A DNA stretch of 64,000 nucleotides from Saccharomycopsis phalli (GCA_020342235.1 CP073214.1:186001-250000), one strand, 5' to 3'. Positions 1 to 10,704 are shown, counted from the first letter of the stretch. Numbers and translations: made by a program. The notes: generated from the letters alone by a model not told the origin.

Positions 1-1344
1 GTGGCTCGGGAACTTGTAGTCGTTCAAAGGAAAGTATACTCCTGGCTCAATAGTAATGACCTGGTTTTCTTGTAGCTTTAATCCACTAGACACGCCCGGG
101 ACATCATGGAGATCGACGCCTAGATTATGGCCAATGTAATGAGGGTATAACTGGTGAATGTCGGAATTCTTCAAGTCACTTAGACCTGGTAGTTGCCTCA
201 ACTCTTCGAGAATCAACTTGCTGCTGAGAGTATGCAACTCGTGCAAAGTATAGTCCTTGGATACCAGACATTGGGCGATGCATTGCTTGTTAACGTTTAG
301 CACCGCCTGGTATAGATCCGCTTGCGGCTGAGTGAACTTGCCATTGACAGGCCAAGTTCTTGAAATATCGGCACGGTAACCACCCAACATTCCGCCAGCG
401 TCTACCAAGACCAACTCATTGTCATACAACATGTCGTCGTTTCTGGTGTAATGGATCGACAAGGCGTTTGGTCCTCCTGCAATAACCGGGATATAAGAGT
501 TACCTGAACAGCCTCCTGAGACAAATTGGTACTCCAAAAACGCAGCCAAGGTGCGCTCGTTTTTAAACCGCTTGCTGTACGCCTGGTTATATGCCCTCCC
601 CGATATTTGGCCGGCTCTTCTCAAAAGAGCAACCTCTGCGTCTGACTTTTTCACTCTCAACTTTCGCAGCAACTCGCCCAACAGTTTCACCCTGAGCGTG
701 TCCTTATTTGACTGTATAATGTCTGAGATCGTATCATTGCCAGCATTCGTCTTCATGGAAAAAAAGCTTTCAAATAACTTACTTCGGCTCTCCTTGCTGC
801 CGTCATAGTACAAGTACTTATTTCTCCCAATAACCTCGCTAATGTACAGTTTCATCTGCGACACAGGTACGGCCTCGTCGGCATTGAAAATATTCACTGC
901 TCCTGCCACTCCGGTTCTGGCACCATCCCATTGCTCCGCATAGGCATCATTTGGCTGCACCACCATGTGAAACACAACGTCGTCCGCCGGATCAGGGCTG
1001 CTGCGGTCCAACTTCTCGATGATAGCCACGGAGTTTGGCTCGTTCCAACCGGTGAAATAGAACAAGTCGGTGTTCTGTTGAAACGGATAAAACACTGCGC
1101 CGGCGGCATACTGGACATTGTTGCTTGGAATAATGGCAACTGATCCGCTTTCCATCTGTTTACCGAGCCGGAGCCTTCTCTCATAATACTCCAACGCGCT
1201 TATACCCGGGGTCAACTCGCCTGGCCCCACCATATTCGGTCTGGTCTCAAATAGCGGCTGGCCAGCACTTAATGCTGGAATTTCCCGGCTCGACAAGTGC
1301 GAAATTTGTCGCTTGTATCCTAGTCTCACAAAGCGGTTGATCAT
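1..1344 (-). CDS. ICP55: Intermediate-cleaving aminopeptidase ICP55 (Xaa-Pro aminopeptidase family), 3' end off window
   Basis: The gene is cut by the window's left edge, so 448 N-terminal residues are visible and roughly 60 C-terminal ones are missing compared with the usual ~510. The ATG at 1344 opens a basic, mitochondrial-type leader (MINRFVRLGYKRQISHLSSR). An aminopeptidase P N-domain follows, then the pita-bread catalytic domain. Visible metal-site segments are VDAGG (about residue 317), RADISRTWP, YIGHNLGVDLHDVPG with its His, and ITIEPGVY with its Glu; the last conserved Glu lies off the window. In the family, Icp55 removes a single residue from mitochondrial proteins after MPP cleavage and so stabilises them. 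Identification rests on sequence motifs; the leader supports a mitochondrial location. It runs tail-off-window next to SPT16, which is on the same strand. Confidence 0.9.
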   Translation of the reverse strand, partial: MINRFVRLGYKRQISHLSSREIPALSAGQPLFETRPNMVGPGELTPGISALEYYERRLRLGKQMESGSVAIIPSNNVQYAAGAVFYPFQQNTDLFYFTGWNEPNSVAIIEKLDRSSPDPADDVVFHMVVQPNDAYAEQWDGARTGVAGAVNIFNADEAVPVSQMKLYISEVIGRNKYLYYDGSKESRSKLFESFFSMKTNAGNDTISDIIQSNKDTLRVKLLGELLRKLRVKKSDAEVALLRRAGQISGRAYNQAYSKRFKNERTLAAFLEYQFVSGGCSGNSYIPVIAGGPNALSIHYTRNDDMLYDNELVLVDAGGMLGGYRADISRTWPVNGKFTQPQADLYQAVLNVNKQCIAQCLVSKDYTLHELHTLSSKLILEELRQLPGLSDLKNSDIHQLYPHYIGHNLGVDLHDVPGVSSGLKLQENQVITIEPGVYFPLNDYKFPSH

Positions 1345-1478
1345 CTTCCTCCTAGATTTTGAATTTTTTATTTTTCCCAAACATGCATATGGCTACAAAT
1401 CACACAAACTGTTGTTACACGCGCACAATTTTCATTCCAAAACTATATATTTGAGTCCCTACACACTCATAGATCCAA

Positions 1479-4400
1479 TCACCGTCTTCGGCTCTCGTTC
1501 CTGCTATCTTCCCGCGCAGCTTTTCTCTCCATCTCCTCCCAGTCTTCTCCCTCATCAGTTTCACTAGCAGACGCCTCACTTTCAACATCGGAAAATTCCT
1601 CAGAACTGTAATTCTCCTCGTCGTCATCATCGTCATCATCTTGCTCTTCTCCTGAAGATATCTCAAACGCAGACTCTTCTTCCTCTTCACTCATCTCTTC
1701 GTCACTTCCCTCTCCAGTAAGGAAAGTCCATCCACCGTCCTCAAAGAACCCATGCGGATCAGCCACAATTGTTTTCATAATCTGCGGCCAACTCAAACTT
1801 ATTCTACCTTCCGATAACGGAATCTCCACTCTTGTCAACCAATCCTTCACGTCCTCCAACAGATTCACCGGGATCGTGTTCACATGAATCACAGGTTTCG
1901 AAAAGTCCTTGAGCACAAACACCATATCAAAATTCTTCAATCCAAACTGAACTCTTTCCAAATGAGCAATCTCCACCTCAGACATCGTCACCACCAAAAA
2001 TGGCGTGTCAATTAACTGCACCAAACAGTCTCTTGTTGGCATAAGAAACACAGAGGATCTAAGTGGCACACCCTCAAATCCAAGGTCTCTGAATGGAATA
2101 TCTAAGTCAACCAAACCATTGGAAGCGTCGCTAATCAGTTCAGCAAATCCTTTAAACTCCTTGTCAAGAATTGCTCTTCTTCTTCGCTCTTCCTCTTCTT
2201 GCTCAAGTTCATCATCGTCACCGTATCTGTATTTTCGTCTTCCCCCAGTTTCATCTACTCCTCCATCACTCGCTTCTCTGTAAAATTGGACATCGTACGT
2301 CTTCTTTTTACCAATCATGAGAGGCGTCTTTAAATGGCAGTGAATCAACACAATAAGTTCATCCTGTGAAGGTTGAAAGAACAAGTGCTTTATATTGCTA
2401 AACAATATATCCACCTTATGGTCTGGTCTCACTGGTGATTGGTATCTAATACCGTTCTGGTGGATGAATACCGTTCCATGTGCCTTTTTGGAATCAGGTG
2501 CTGGTCTAATAGAAACAGAGTCAAGTCTCTTGATTCTTCCAGGTTTATTGAGGACCAACTTACCTTGCTCAACAATACCAGCCATGGCCTTCTTTTCACT
2601 CTCCCTCTTCTGCGCAGCTTTCTTCAAGTCAGATATTTGCTGTAATACTCTAGTCATACGCTCGTTATCTTTAGATTTTAAAGTAATGCTTCTGACAAAT
2701 GTTTTATCGTCACCTTCTTCATATGGGAGATCTCCTTTTCTGGTAGCAATTCCACCTGGAGAATTAAAGTTTAATCGGATGAAGGTATACTCTCCTTCCT
2801 CTGTCTTTGATCCATTTTTGTAAGAGTTAACATGGAATGGAACAGGTCTTCCGCAAATGGGCACCAAGATCGTTTGTGCCTTAACATCGACTTGTAATTT
2901 CAAATCTTTTACAGTAGTAGGTATTTGTGTATCCCTCACATAAGACTCGTATCTCTTGAAAACAGCTTTCTCATCTTCTGGGTTCTTGGAATCACTGGCA
3001 GAAAATCTACTCAACCCTTCCTTGTGTCGCTTTTCGTGCAACTTTTTCTGTGCCTCATTCCGGATCTTCTCCTGATCTTCATCCTCATTTTTCACCTCTC
3101 CTCTTAATTTTGACTTCAAAATCTTCGATGATGCAGCAATGATGTCTGCATTCCGATTTGGTCTGGTGACCTTCGATTCTTCCTTTTTAGCACGCTGAGA
3201 GGATTGCTTTTGTTCCTTTTCTTCTTCCTCATCGTCTTTAAAAAAGAAGGAAATATCACGTTTGTCTTTATTACCATCGGTCATGATAACTGGTTCGCCA
3301 TTTGTGATTCTAATGGTGTCGATAACCTGCAAAGCGTAAACTTTATCCTTGGATGACTTGCCTTCTTTATTCTCCAAGTTTTGAAATCCCGTAGAGATGA
3401 TAAAAATCGATCCAGCGTGAATTTTTCTTTCTGATTTACCATTCAATACTAATGCTGGATCTCTAAACTCAATTCCAGTAAGCCATCCCACATTTTTCAG
3501 AAAGTGTGAAACTAATTCTGGACGCTCACTCTTTATGAACTCAATAGTACGATTATAAACATCTTTCGCAATTGCACCATCCTTAAGCAACGAAAATACC
3601 TTCTTTTGAAGTTTCAATAAAAAGTCGTAGTTCGCCTCAATTTCCTTTGATGGATCAATTAAAAATGTTCTACCAATATTCGAACAATACGATTTGTATC
3701 TCAATCCTACCGATGCCACTATTACCCCACCGTGCAAATTTGCAGAAGTAGATTGGGCTGATGGTCTCAAGTCGTAGACACCGCCAGATTGAATAATAGG
3801 GGAATAGCACCAGTCCAAATTAGCGGAATCAAATTCACGGCCAATTTTCTCCTTTTTGGAGTTTAAAAACTTCACATCATCGATCTTCAGCTCTATCTTT
3901 TCACTCAATTTCTCATTTGACACGCGCTTCTCTTCGTCCACAATACTAACCATTTCGTCACTAAAGTATTCCAACATAACAGATGATGAATTAGATGCAT
4001 ATTTTGAGCATGAAATCTCTGCCTCATCCTTGACTTCCATCACTCTTGAAATGCCACTAGCAATATCAATCTTTGTAAAATCCTTCTCACTCTCGCTCCA
4101 TACAGCATTCCACTCATTAATAAAATTTCCCTGAAATTTATCTTTAGTAATAACCCCAACATTTTTTCCTGCAACCTTGATCTCTTCAATCAAATTCACG
4201 AATAATGTTTTGTTGTGCTCAGGATCTTTGTTTCTGGCCCACACCAAAACGTTTGGGGATTTAACGTTTTGGAGCAATTTAGCTTTTGAAGAACTCGTGA
4301 CAAAAATGACTTTTTTATTTGTAATTAATAATAGCGTGGCAGGAAATTGATATCCTAGCAACCAATGGTGCAAAACTGTCGACTTTTGGTATGGGTTATC

Positions 4401-4529
4401 CTCATCATTTGCACCAATTACCACTAATATAGATTGAATTCCATTAAATACAGTTTGGTCGGAGAATTTCCGCTGAATATGCAGAATTCGTGTTTTGAAA
4501 TTCAGAGGATCAATATATATATCAGACAT
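1479..4529 (-). CDS. SPT16: FACT histone chaperone subunit Spt16
   Basis: The protein has 1016 residues, close to the usual ~1035. The order is typical: an N-terminal inactive aminopeptidase-like domain (about 1-430), a charged linker rich in Lys and Glu, a middle domain with tandem PH (Rtt106-like) folds (about 640-930, including RDLGFEGVP and ERVQFGLKNFDMVF), and an acidic tail (about 930-1016) ending in a short basic stretch. FACT (Spt16-Pob3) destabilises and reassembles nucleosomes ahead of and behind polymerases in the nucleus. The ATG at 4529 is the first one and gives the canonical N-terminus. It shares a 228-bp divergent promoter with IPL1. One in-frame CTG codon (2136-2138) lies where S. 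cerevisiae has Ala and human has Lys, which hints at CUG-Ser decoding. Confidence 0.97.
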   Translation of the reverse strand: MSDIYIDPLNFKTRILHIQRKFSDQTVFNGIQSILVVIGANDEDNPYQKSTVLHHWLLGYQFPATLLLITNKKVIFVTSSSKAKLLQNVKSPNVLVWARNKDPEHNKTLFVNLIEEIKVAGKNVGVITKDKFQGNFINEWNAVWSESEKDFTKIDIASGISRVMEVKDEAEISCSKYASNSSSVMLEYFSDEMVSIVDEEKRVSNEKLSEKIELKIDDVKFLNSKKEKIGREFDSANLDWCYSPIIQSGGVYDLRPSAQSTSANLHGGVIVASVGLRYKSYCSNIGRTFLIDPSKEIEANYDFLLKLQKKVFSLLKDGAIAKDVYNRTIEFIKSERPELVSHFLKNVGWLTGIEFRDPALVLNGKSERKIHAGSIFIISTGFQNLENKEGKSSKDKVYALQVIDTIRITNGEPVIMTDGNKDKRDISFFFKDDEEEEKEQKQSSQRAKKEESKVTRPNRNADIIAASSKILKSKLRGEVKNEDEDQEKIRNEAQKKLHEKRHKEGLSRFSASDSKNPEDEKAVFKRYESYVRDTQIPTTVKDLKLQVDVKAQTILVPICGRPVPFHVNSYKNGSKTEEGEYTFIRLNFNSPGGIATRKGDLPYEEGDDKTFVRSITLKSKDNERMTRVLQQISDLKKAAQKRESEKKAMAGIVEQGKLVLNKPGRIKRLDSVSIRPAPDSKKAHGTVFIHQNGIRYQSPVRPDHKVDILFSNIKHLFFQPSQDELIVLIHCHLKTPLMIGKKKTYDVQFYREASDGGVDETGGRRKYRYGDDDELEQEEEERRRRAILDKEFKGFAELISDASNGLVDLDIPFRDLGFEGVPLRSSVFLMPTRDCLVQLIDTPFLVVTMSEVEIAHLERVQFGLKNFDMVFVLKDFSKPVIHVNTIPVNLLEDVKDWLTRVEIPLSEGRISLSWPQIMKTIVADPHGFFEDGGWTFLTGEGSDEEMSEEEEESAFEISSGEEQDDDDDDDEENYSSEEFSDVESEASASETDEGEDWEEMERKAAREDSRNESRRR

Positions 4530-4617
4530 TTCTTCTGGCTCTGCCCTCAGGCTATCAATAATAGTTTTGAAATTATTTCGGGCATCACTGCCTTTTATTG
4601 AATTTCCCGTGTATGGC

Positions 4618-4624
4618 CGGGTAA
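4618..4624 (+). promoter_or_regulatory. Reb1-like site CGGGTAA in the SPT16/IPL1 divergent promoter
   Basis: Exact match to the Reb1 core (TTACCCG on the other strand), about 90 bp upstream of SPT16 and 134 bp upstream of IPL1. A weaker AACCCGGAT match follows at 4649-4657. Reb1 is a general regulatory factor that keeps promoters nucleosome-free; binding here is inferred from the motif only. Confidence 0.5.
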
Positions 4625-4757
4625 GTTTTCGATCATTGTGTCAAAAGTAACCCGGATATATTGACAGAGCTTCTATTCTTCCCGGAATAGGAAATATGTA
4701 AATAAATTCTAGAACTCTAGTAACAAAAACAAACAAAATACTACCTCAACACAACTG

Positions 4758-5891
4758 ATGGATGCTGAGAATAGTTTACAGGGGAAAGTAAGTGTATATA
4801 AAAGTATTAGTCAGAACACATTATTAACATAACAGACTACTAGAGGACATATCCGACCTCTTAGGAATCCATTAATCAAGCTACAGTTGAACGGTACTAA
4901 TAGAATAACAAAGAGTAGCAAGAACAGCTTAGATAAAAGTTCACTACAACAGTTTCCAAAAACATGGGATCCGTTGAAATCAAATACAATGGGCCCTCAA
5001 ATATCACCTAGTAGTCATAAGGTTAATCAGAATTCCTTAAAGAATGGTTTTGAAGGTCTAAAACATCTTCGGCAATACTCCTTGGATGATTTTGAAATTG
5101 GGAAAAAATTAGGAAAGGGAAAGTTTGGAAAAGTTTATTGTGTTAAGGATAAAAAGACTGATTTTGTTTGTGCCTTAAAAGTCATGGACAAAAAGGAAAT
5201 TATAGAGTACAAGGTTGAGAAGCAGTTTAGAAGAGAGATTGAGATACAGTCCAATTTGAGACATCCGAACGTGCTAAGATTATTCGGTTATTTCCATGAC
5301 GATCAGAAGGTTTATTTAATTTTGGAATACATTGTGCATGGAGAACTATACAAGTATTTGAAGCAGAAGGGGAAGTTCAATGATGTATATGCATCACATT
5401 ATATATACCAAATGACCAATGCATTACAATACTTGCACAAAAAGCATATAATCCATAGAGATATAAAGCCAGAAAATATTTTGTTGGGATTTGAAAACAT
5501 TATTAAGATATCAGATTTTGGTTGGAGTGTTCATTCTCCTTCCTCCAGAAGGGCAACCATGTGTGGAACGCTAGATTATTTGCCTCCTGAAATGGTGGAA
5601 GCCAAGGATCATTATGATGAGAAAATTGACGTTTGGGCATTGGGGATTTTAATGTATGAATTATTGGTGGGAAGTCCCCCGTTTGAAGAGGAGTACAAGT
5701 CAGCAACTTATAAAAGAATTGCGAAAGTAGATCTAAGGTTGCCGTCATTTATTTCCAGCGAGGCAGCGGACTTGATTACAAAATTGTTAAAGCATGATCC
5801 TGTTAATAGAATAACCTTATCAGAAGTGTTAAAACACCCATGGATACTTAAACACAAGAGGTACTGGCCGCAAGCTAGATCCGCCACTTAA
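4758..5891 (+). CDS. IPL1: Aurora kinase Ipl1 (two exons: 4758-4787 and 4836-5891)
   Basis: The kinase reading frame has no ATG at its front. A 10-codon exon at 4758-4787 (MDAENSLQGK) joined across a 48-nt intron gives a continuous 361-residue protein, close to the 367 of S. cerevisiae Ipl1. Reading through the intron hits an in-frame TAA, so splicing is needed. Kinase hallmarks in the spliced numbering: glycine loop LGKGKFGKVY (G103, G105, G108), catalytic Lys125, HRDIKPEN (Asp219), DFG (Asp237) and the Aurora activation segment RRATMCGTLDYLPPE with Thr251. Aurora is the catalytic part of the chromosomal passenger complex that corrects kinetochore attachments. Its stop is 36 bp from the convergent VPS35 stop. 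Kinase identity is firm; the start exon is inferred from splice signals and frame. Confidence 0.93.
4788..4835 (+). other. IPL1 intron (48 nt)
   Basis: Begins GTAAGT, ends CAG, with a TATTAAC branch-like sequence at 4822-4828; the branch A is only 8 nt from the 3' splice site. Phase 0. Contains an in-frame TAA if retained. Confidence 0.85.
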
Positions 5892-5927
5892 ATACCCCAA
5901 TGCATAGCTTTTATTACTATAGCAATC

Positions 5928-8624
5928 TCAATATCGTATCAATTCGAATCTTGAGTCAACCTCTTTCTGTGACGTGATATAATCCAACGTTCGTTTAAAA
6001 TGGTTAGCTGGACCTTCATCAACTTCATTCAAGTTATTTTTGATCAATTCAATCAAATTGCTAATGTAGCTAGCGCTAATCAAATTCCCATGAATGTAAT
6101 AATAAATACATTGGTTTAAAATCTCGACGAACAACTCCACAGACACGGAGGTCTCAACGCAGCTATCACTAATTCGCAAAGCCTTCTGTAAACATTCCAA
6201 TACTCTTTTATTGTCCTCGCTTGAGTCAGCTTGTTCTAATGAAGGGTCTGTGACTCTCAAAACGTTAGATTGGAACCACAAATGAGAAGCTCCATAGACT
6301 GCGCGACATTGATCAGGCTTCTTTAATAATTTAGCGGAATATAATACTGTCTTAGTGATCAATGAGTTGTAATTTTCTTTATCTGTTTCCGTACCCTTAT
6401 GAAAGTTTTTGTAAAAGCCAATCAACGTAGAAATCAATTGAATAATCACTCTATACTGCTGCTTGGAATTCAATAACTCTTCATAAATCGAAAAGATTTT
6501 AATAAAAAATTCATTGGTAACTTCATTCAATTCCACTAGATTCGACACTTCTGACACTGATACTAACAATTTCAAAGCTAATTCTAAGTCACCATTTTCA
6601 TACAAACGATCTATCAATTTTGAGATTCTCAGGAAGTTTGCCATAATTGCTGTCTTATATGGCTTGGTGAGTTCCTCCTTCCCTTTTTTAATTTTATAAT
6701 TTAATCTAATTGCAATTTTTAAATAGTTAAAAACCAATGAGGGATAAACTATCTTGACAAATACCTTGTCGTGATTCAAATGGGTTTCAGAGACACCAAG
6801 CAACTCACGATTAACTAAAGGATCATTGTTGTAAATCAAGTGGAATAATTTAGCTAAATTCTGAGGCCGACTATGATTCTCTGGCTCTATATCTAAGTCC
6901 TGTGCCGCGGTCACATTCTCCTTCCCAGAGATTATTGATTCCAACACTGTAAACACTTTATTAATTTCCTCTTCTGTCTCTAATTTGAACCGGTCGGACA
7001 AAATCTTATTCAAAACTTCGCTAGAAATCGACTGTTGAGTTTTTAAAGATTGTGCACCTAAAAGAGCTTCATAATTCTTTAAGCTCAAGAGCAACTTCAA
7101 ATTTATCGTTTTTGTGGGCGAAAAGTTTAAGGGTAGTAACAAAATGTTTCTCAAATTTTCTTCAGTTAAATCTGCTGAAGTCTCCACAGTATCCTTCAAC
7201 TCATTAAACTTATTTAAAGTTTCTTTGAATATTAGGTCAATATTTTCAAAATTTTCAGGATAATAAGACAATGACAATTTGATTAATGAGAAGTACAAAG
7301 CAGTCAAGTCATATATGGTTAAGTCAGGGCGCACCTTATTAAGATTCAAGAAATGTGAATAAAACACATTAAACAACTCGTTGAGATCCACTTCTTTCTC
7401 TTTAGATTCTGACTTTTCATCTGTCTCTTTATCTTTTTCATCAGTGTGATCTTGACTGGCATCTTTAATCTCCTCAGTTACTTCGTGTGCCTTTGTATCT
7501 TCGCCTTCCTTGTCTTGAGTTTTATCCTCCACTTCTAGTTTCTCATCTGAATTCTCCGGCTCTGCTTCTTCAGTCTTTTCCTTCGTATTCTCCTCCTCCA
7601 AGCCGTCTTCTTTATTCTCATTATTGCTCTCAGTTGAGGTAGTGTCTTTCTTATTTTCCTTAATCTCCAGCAAGCTTAGATTTTTCAAGTTATTCAACCC
7701 TTCTCGGTCAATATATGTGGTCAACCTATCCATTAAGGTGCTTAATATCTTGGTTAAGCTGACTTCTGGGATCAAGTTAACTGTAGCATCCAAGAACTCC
7801 TGGAGGGTATACAAATGAAATTCGTCTGGAAATACCTGAATAATAACATCCAACAAATACTCCTGAGCAAGCAAATCTCTGCATTGTATTATTTGTTCTA
7901 ATATAGCAGGTAAAATATTGTCCTTATAATAATTCTTGTCAATTCCCTCAAGCTGTGAAATTCTAACCAAGTTGGATCCAACCAAAATTTGCAACTCTTG
8001 TCTTTCTTGTAGTCTCTTCATTCGCTCTCTGGAGTGCCCCTGGTGCTGTAATCTCACCCATAGTTTATTCATTTCAATGAAATTAGTGATTATAAATTGC
8101 ACGGAGTCCTGTAGTCCCCCATTTTCACCTTTGGGGTGTTCTGGTAAAAGACTCTTAGTGCGCTGCGACAAATAATATCTCAAGAAGAGACCTCTGATGG
8201 GGTGTTGAACACCTCTGCACATCTCAATCATATCCTTCATTATTTCTTTAGTTGGCGCGTCCTTGACTCCCATGTATACGGTTCCCACTGTTATCATCAA
8301 GTATAATCTAGGAACAATGTTACCTGCATATTGGACCAACTCATACAAGTTGCTTAGATTGTTAGCTGGGTGGCTTTCAGACAAATAATTACCCAAATAC
8401 TCCAATGAGTCAAAAACAGCAATATACAACTCATAGTAATTTTTTGGTGTCAAGTTTGATGTTCTTAGTTCCGATAAAAATGACGAAGCATGTTTAAGCG
8501 CATCCATAAATTTGCCCCTTGTATCCAAACATTTCTTCATTTGGATGGTATGCTGACGAATTGTATTAAGCGACTCTGTAACAAGCGCTGCTTGCGCTTC
8601 TGGCGTCAAACTCTTTGTTGCCAT
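5928..8624 (-). CDS. VPS35: Retromer subunit Vps35
   Basis: The protein has 898 residues against ~944 in S. cerevisiae. The N-terminal alpha-solenoid carries the conserved PRLYL motif at 105-109, which contacts Vps26 in the family, followed by helical-repeat sequence to the C-terminus (the Vps29-binding half). Between them, roughly residues 325-415, is a long Glu/Lys/Asp-rich low-complexity insert that looks disordered. Vps35 is the scaffold of the cargo-selective retromer trimer on endosomes and returns receptors to the Golgi. The ATG at 8624 opens MATKSLTPEAQ and is the first in frame. A Reb1-like site lies 71 bp upstream. Identification is firm. Confidence 0.96.
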   Translation of the reverse strand: MATKSLTPEAQAALVTESLNTIRQHTIQMKKCLDTRGKFMDALKHASSFLSELRTSNLTPKNYYELYIAVFDSLEYLGNYLSESHPANNLSNLYELVQYAGNIVPRLYLMITVGTVYMGVKDAPTKEIMKDMIEMCRGVQHPIRGLFLRYYLSQRTKSLLPEHPKGENGGLQDSVQFIITNFIEMNKLWVRLQHQGHSRERMKRLQERQELQILVGSNLVRISQLEGIDKNYYKDNILPAILEQIIQCRDLLAQEYLLDVIIQVFPDEFHLYTLQEFLDATVNLIPEVSLTKILSTLMDRLTTYIDREGLNNLKNLSLLEIKENKKDTTSTESNNENKEDGLEEENTKEKTEEAEPENSDEKLEVEDKTQDKEGEDTKAHEVTEEIKDASQDHTDEKDKETDEKSESKEKEVDLNELFNVFYSHFLNLNKVRPDLTIYDLTALYFSLIKLSLSYYPENFENIDLIFKETLNKFNELKDTVETSADLTEENLRNILLLPLNFSPTKTINLKLLLSLKNYEALLGAQSLKTQQSISSEVLNKILSDRFKLETEEEINKVFTVLESIISGKENVTAAQDLDIEPENHSRPQNLAKLFHLIYNNDPLVNRELLGVSETHLNHDKVFVKIVYPSLVFNYLKIAIRLNYKIKKGKEELTKPYKTAIMANFLRISKLIDRLYENGDLELALKLLVSVSEVSNLVELNEVTNEFFIKIFSIYEELLNSKQQYRVIIQLISTLIGFYKNFHKGTETDKENYNSLITKTVLYSAKLLKKPDQCRAVYGASHLWFQSNVLRVTDPSLEQADSSEDNKRVLECLQKALRISDSCVETSVSVELFVEILNQCIYYYIHGNLISASYISNLIELIKNNLNEVDEGPANHFKRTLDYITSQKEVDSRFELIRY

Positions 8625-8694
8625 TGCTAGTTATCTGAGCTGTTCTCGTAATCGGAGGCTAATATTCTCGTATGGTTATGTTGCGATGTGTATC

Positions 8695-8701
8695 CGGGTA
8701 A
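8695..8701 (+). promoter_or_regulatory. Reb1-like site upstream of VPS35
   Basis: CGGGTAA in the context TCCGGGTAATTTT, 71 bp upstream of the VPS35 ATG. Motif match only. Confidence 0.5.
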
Positions 8702-10496
8702 TTTTCATGAAGATATTGACGGTCTATGGGTGATATCTTCTATTGTAATTATGAAATGACAACGTTGAGTTAAATATTTTATTTATACGCTGGTTTCCGA
8801 TTTCAGTCGTATTTTGAGTCTTCAACAAGTCATTGTTTCAAAACAGGTCCTAGACGTATCATTTTTCTGAAATGAAAGGTTCAATAATAGGCCTTAAAGA
8901 GTGGAGTTTATTTGTTACTGGTACACAAGATAGATCTTGAGTTGTGGACACCTCAAATTCAGGCGGATGACAAGGATGAACATTGCCAGAATTATGAGAG
9001 GTGTGAAAAATTTTACGGCATACTGATGGAGATGCTGGAAGTACAAAGTTTGATATTCAATTTTCTCAAAAGGATCCACCAGAATGATAGAATGTCAAGA
9101 AAAACTCTATTACACTACTCACATTAATTTCAAATGTTTGTTTCTGTTGAGGTTGAGAACCACAAGTAAGACACCTATAACGGAGAAGCAATTCTACGTT
9201 GGAATGTACTCACTGAGCAAGACAACTTAGCGGTTATGCTGTTGTAATAACCAGTGAAACTCATAACAATAGGATCTTATAAGGGAATATTATCTCCTAC
9301 AAAGAGAGGATATTTCCGTAGTTCAAGGGAACAACTAAATCAATCCAATCATCACTACCGTTCCGATTATTCACTTATAAAGGAACAAAACTCATCTATA
9401 ATTAACAAAATATCTGAGTATAAGTTTGTAACGATGTCACACTCAATGGACGAGGATATAGACATCGACAGTTTCTGATGTCAATAAGAGATTGTATTCC
9501 AGCTCATAGCACAGTTGCTTTGTAAAATGTTTATGAGAAGTATTTCAAATGAAGACAGTTTTGGTTAGTATTTTCGCAACTGTGAATGACTTCTATTGCA
9601 CTGTGATGATATAATTTGTTATTCTATATTAAAATAATTTAGGTTTATTATACTGATACTAGTCTAGCCGAGTAATAATCTGATGTTGGGTACAGTTGCG
9701 TGATGGGAATATTCGACATTAAAATTGTCACAGGTCAAAATCTATAGTACGTAACACACATGCTAAAGAACCAACAGTCCCACAGATTATGTTTGCATGT
9801 TTATCTGAAAAGTAGAATCATCTTTGAAATTCTATATCTGGACTACTCACATCTGGAGTGTAGACATCGAGATTATGCAAATGTCAAAGTCTGAACATAC
9901 ATGAGATGGGGGTCTTTCCACCCCAAAACAAAGCCAACAATTTTCTTGCCCTTCTCCTCTATTTACAAATTTGCTTGCCCTCTTTCTCGTAGTTGCTATT
10001 TAAGAGCGGGAGCCCTACGCATTTTTACTTTTACGGCATCCATCGGAAGAAAAAATAGTGTGACTATCTCTGAGTTCCCGATTGTCCGGAAGTCGTGCCC
10101 AGACAATATTGCATGAGCCACTTACAAAACTGGAAGAAGACATTTGTTAATGGCGGTCCACAAATATACACTAGAGAAAATATTAAAATGAGATAGTCTT
10201 GGCTATTATATTAATTATTTCATCAAGTATTAATAAAATCTCATTGACAAACATGTTAGGTGGGACAGAAATTGCCACCAGGACTAGGTACATTTCATGA
10301 CATGTGCACATTAAGCTAGTGGCTTAACCGCTTATTACGTCAATGGCGTTTCTACAGCAACTAAGGTTTATTCGTTGATAACTAGAAATAATAGCTACTA
10401 CTACTTATCATCAAGTGCTGGTCATGCTTCCTAGAGACTCCTTCTGTATTGTAAATGTCGTGATCATAAGTCATAATTCATTAATCAAGTGGTTAC
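8702..10496. other. Gene-poor intergenic region, left part
   Basis: I see no gene here. The longest open stretches (8912-9127, 9254-9478) begin with TTG or GTG, not ATG, and show no family features. One ATG-started 71-codon frame (9901-10116) lies over pyrimidine-rich sequence and looks fortuitous. The sequence is AT-rich. No LTR, tRNA or tandem array was recognised. Confidence 0.5.
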
Positions 10497-10652
10497 CTAT
10501 ACAAGGTTGAGGTCGTCTTGCAAGTCTTCGAATACATCGTCCCAGGGGCATTTTCTGTAAGTGCCAACAGTTAATGTTCGTTTGGCTGTGAGAGGCAAGG
10601 CTCTCGTGGCAACAGGTGTGAGGTTAACTAAATATCTTGATAAAGCGAGCAT
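10497..10652 (-). CDS. Small protein of unknown function, mitochondrial-leader-like (51 aa)
   Basis: From the ATG at 10652 the frame codes 51 residues, starting MLALSRYLVNLTPVATR and ending in an acidic tail (WDDVFEDLQDDLNLV). The N-terminal third is basic and hydrophobic with no acidic residue, as in mitochondrial presequences; the middle is also basic (ALPLTAKRTLTVGTYRK). A TATAAATA box sits 53 bp upstream and the start context is ACAAAACATG, which is typical for yeast. It stands alone inside a large gene-poor region. I do not recognise the family. The promoter and start context argue for a real, possibly stress-inducible gene, but a chance frame cannot be excluded. Confidence 0.45.
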   Translation of the reverse strand: MLALSRYLVNLTPVATRALPLTAKRTLTVGTYRKCPWDDVFEDLQDDLNLV

Positions 10653-10704
10653 GTTTTGTAATAAAAGTGTTTTATGGTTTGTTAATATCAAGAGGTTTTA
10701 CAGC

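Noticed and set aside
8912-9478. Two open frames of 71 and 74 codons
   Set aside because: They start with TTG and GTG, have no ATG near the front and no family features.
9901-10116. 71-codon ATG-started frame
   Set aside because: It lies over pyrimidine-rich sequence with no conserved features or clear promoter.
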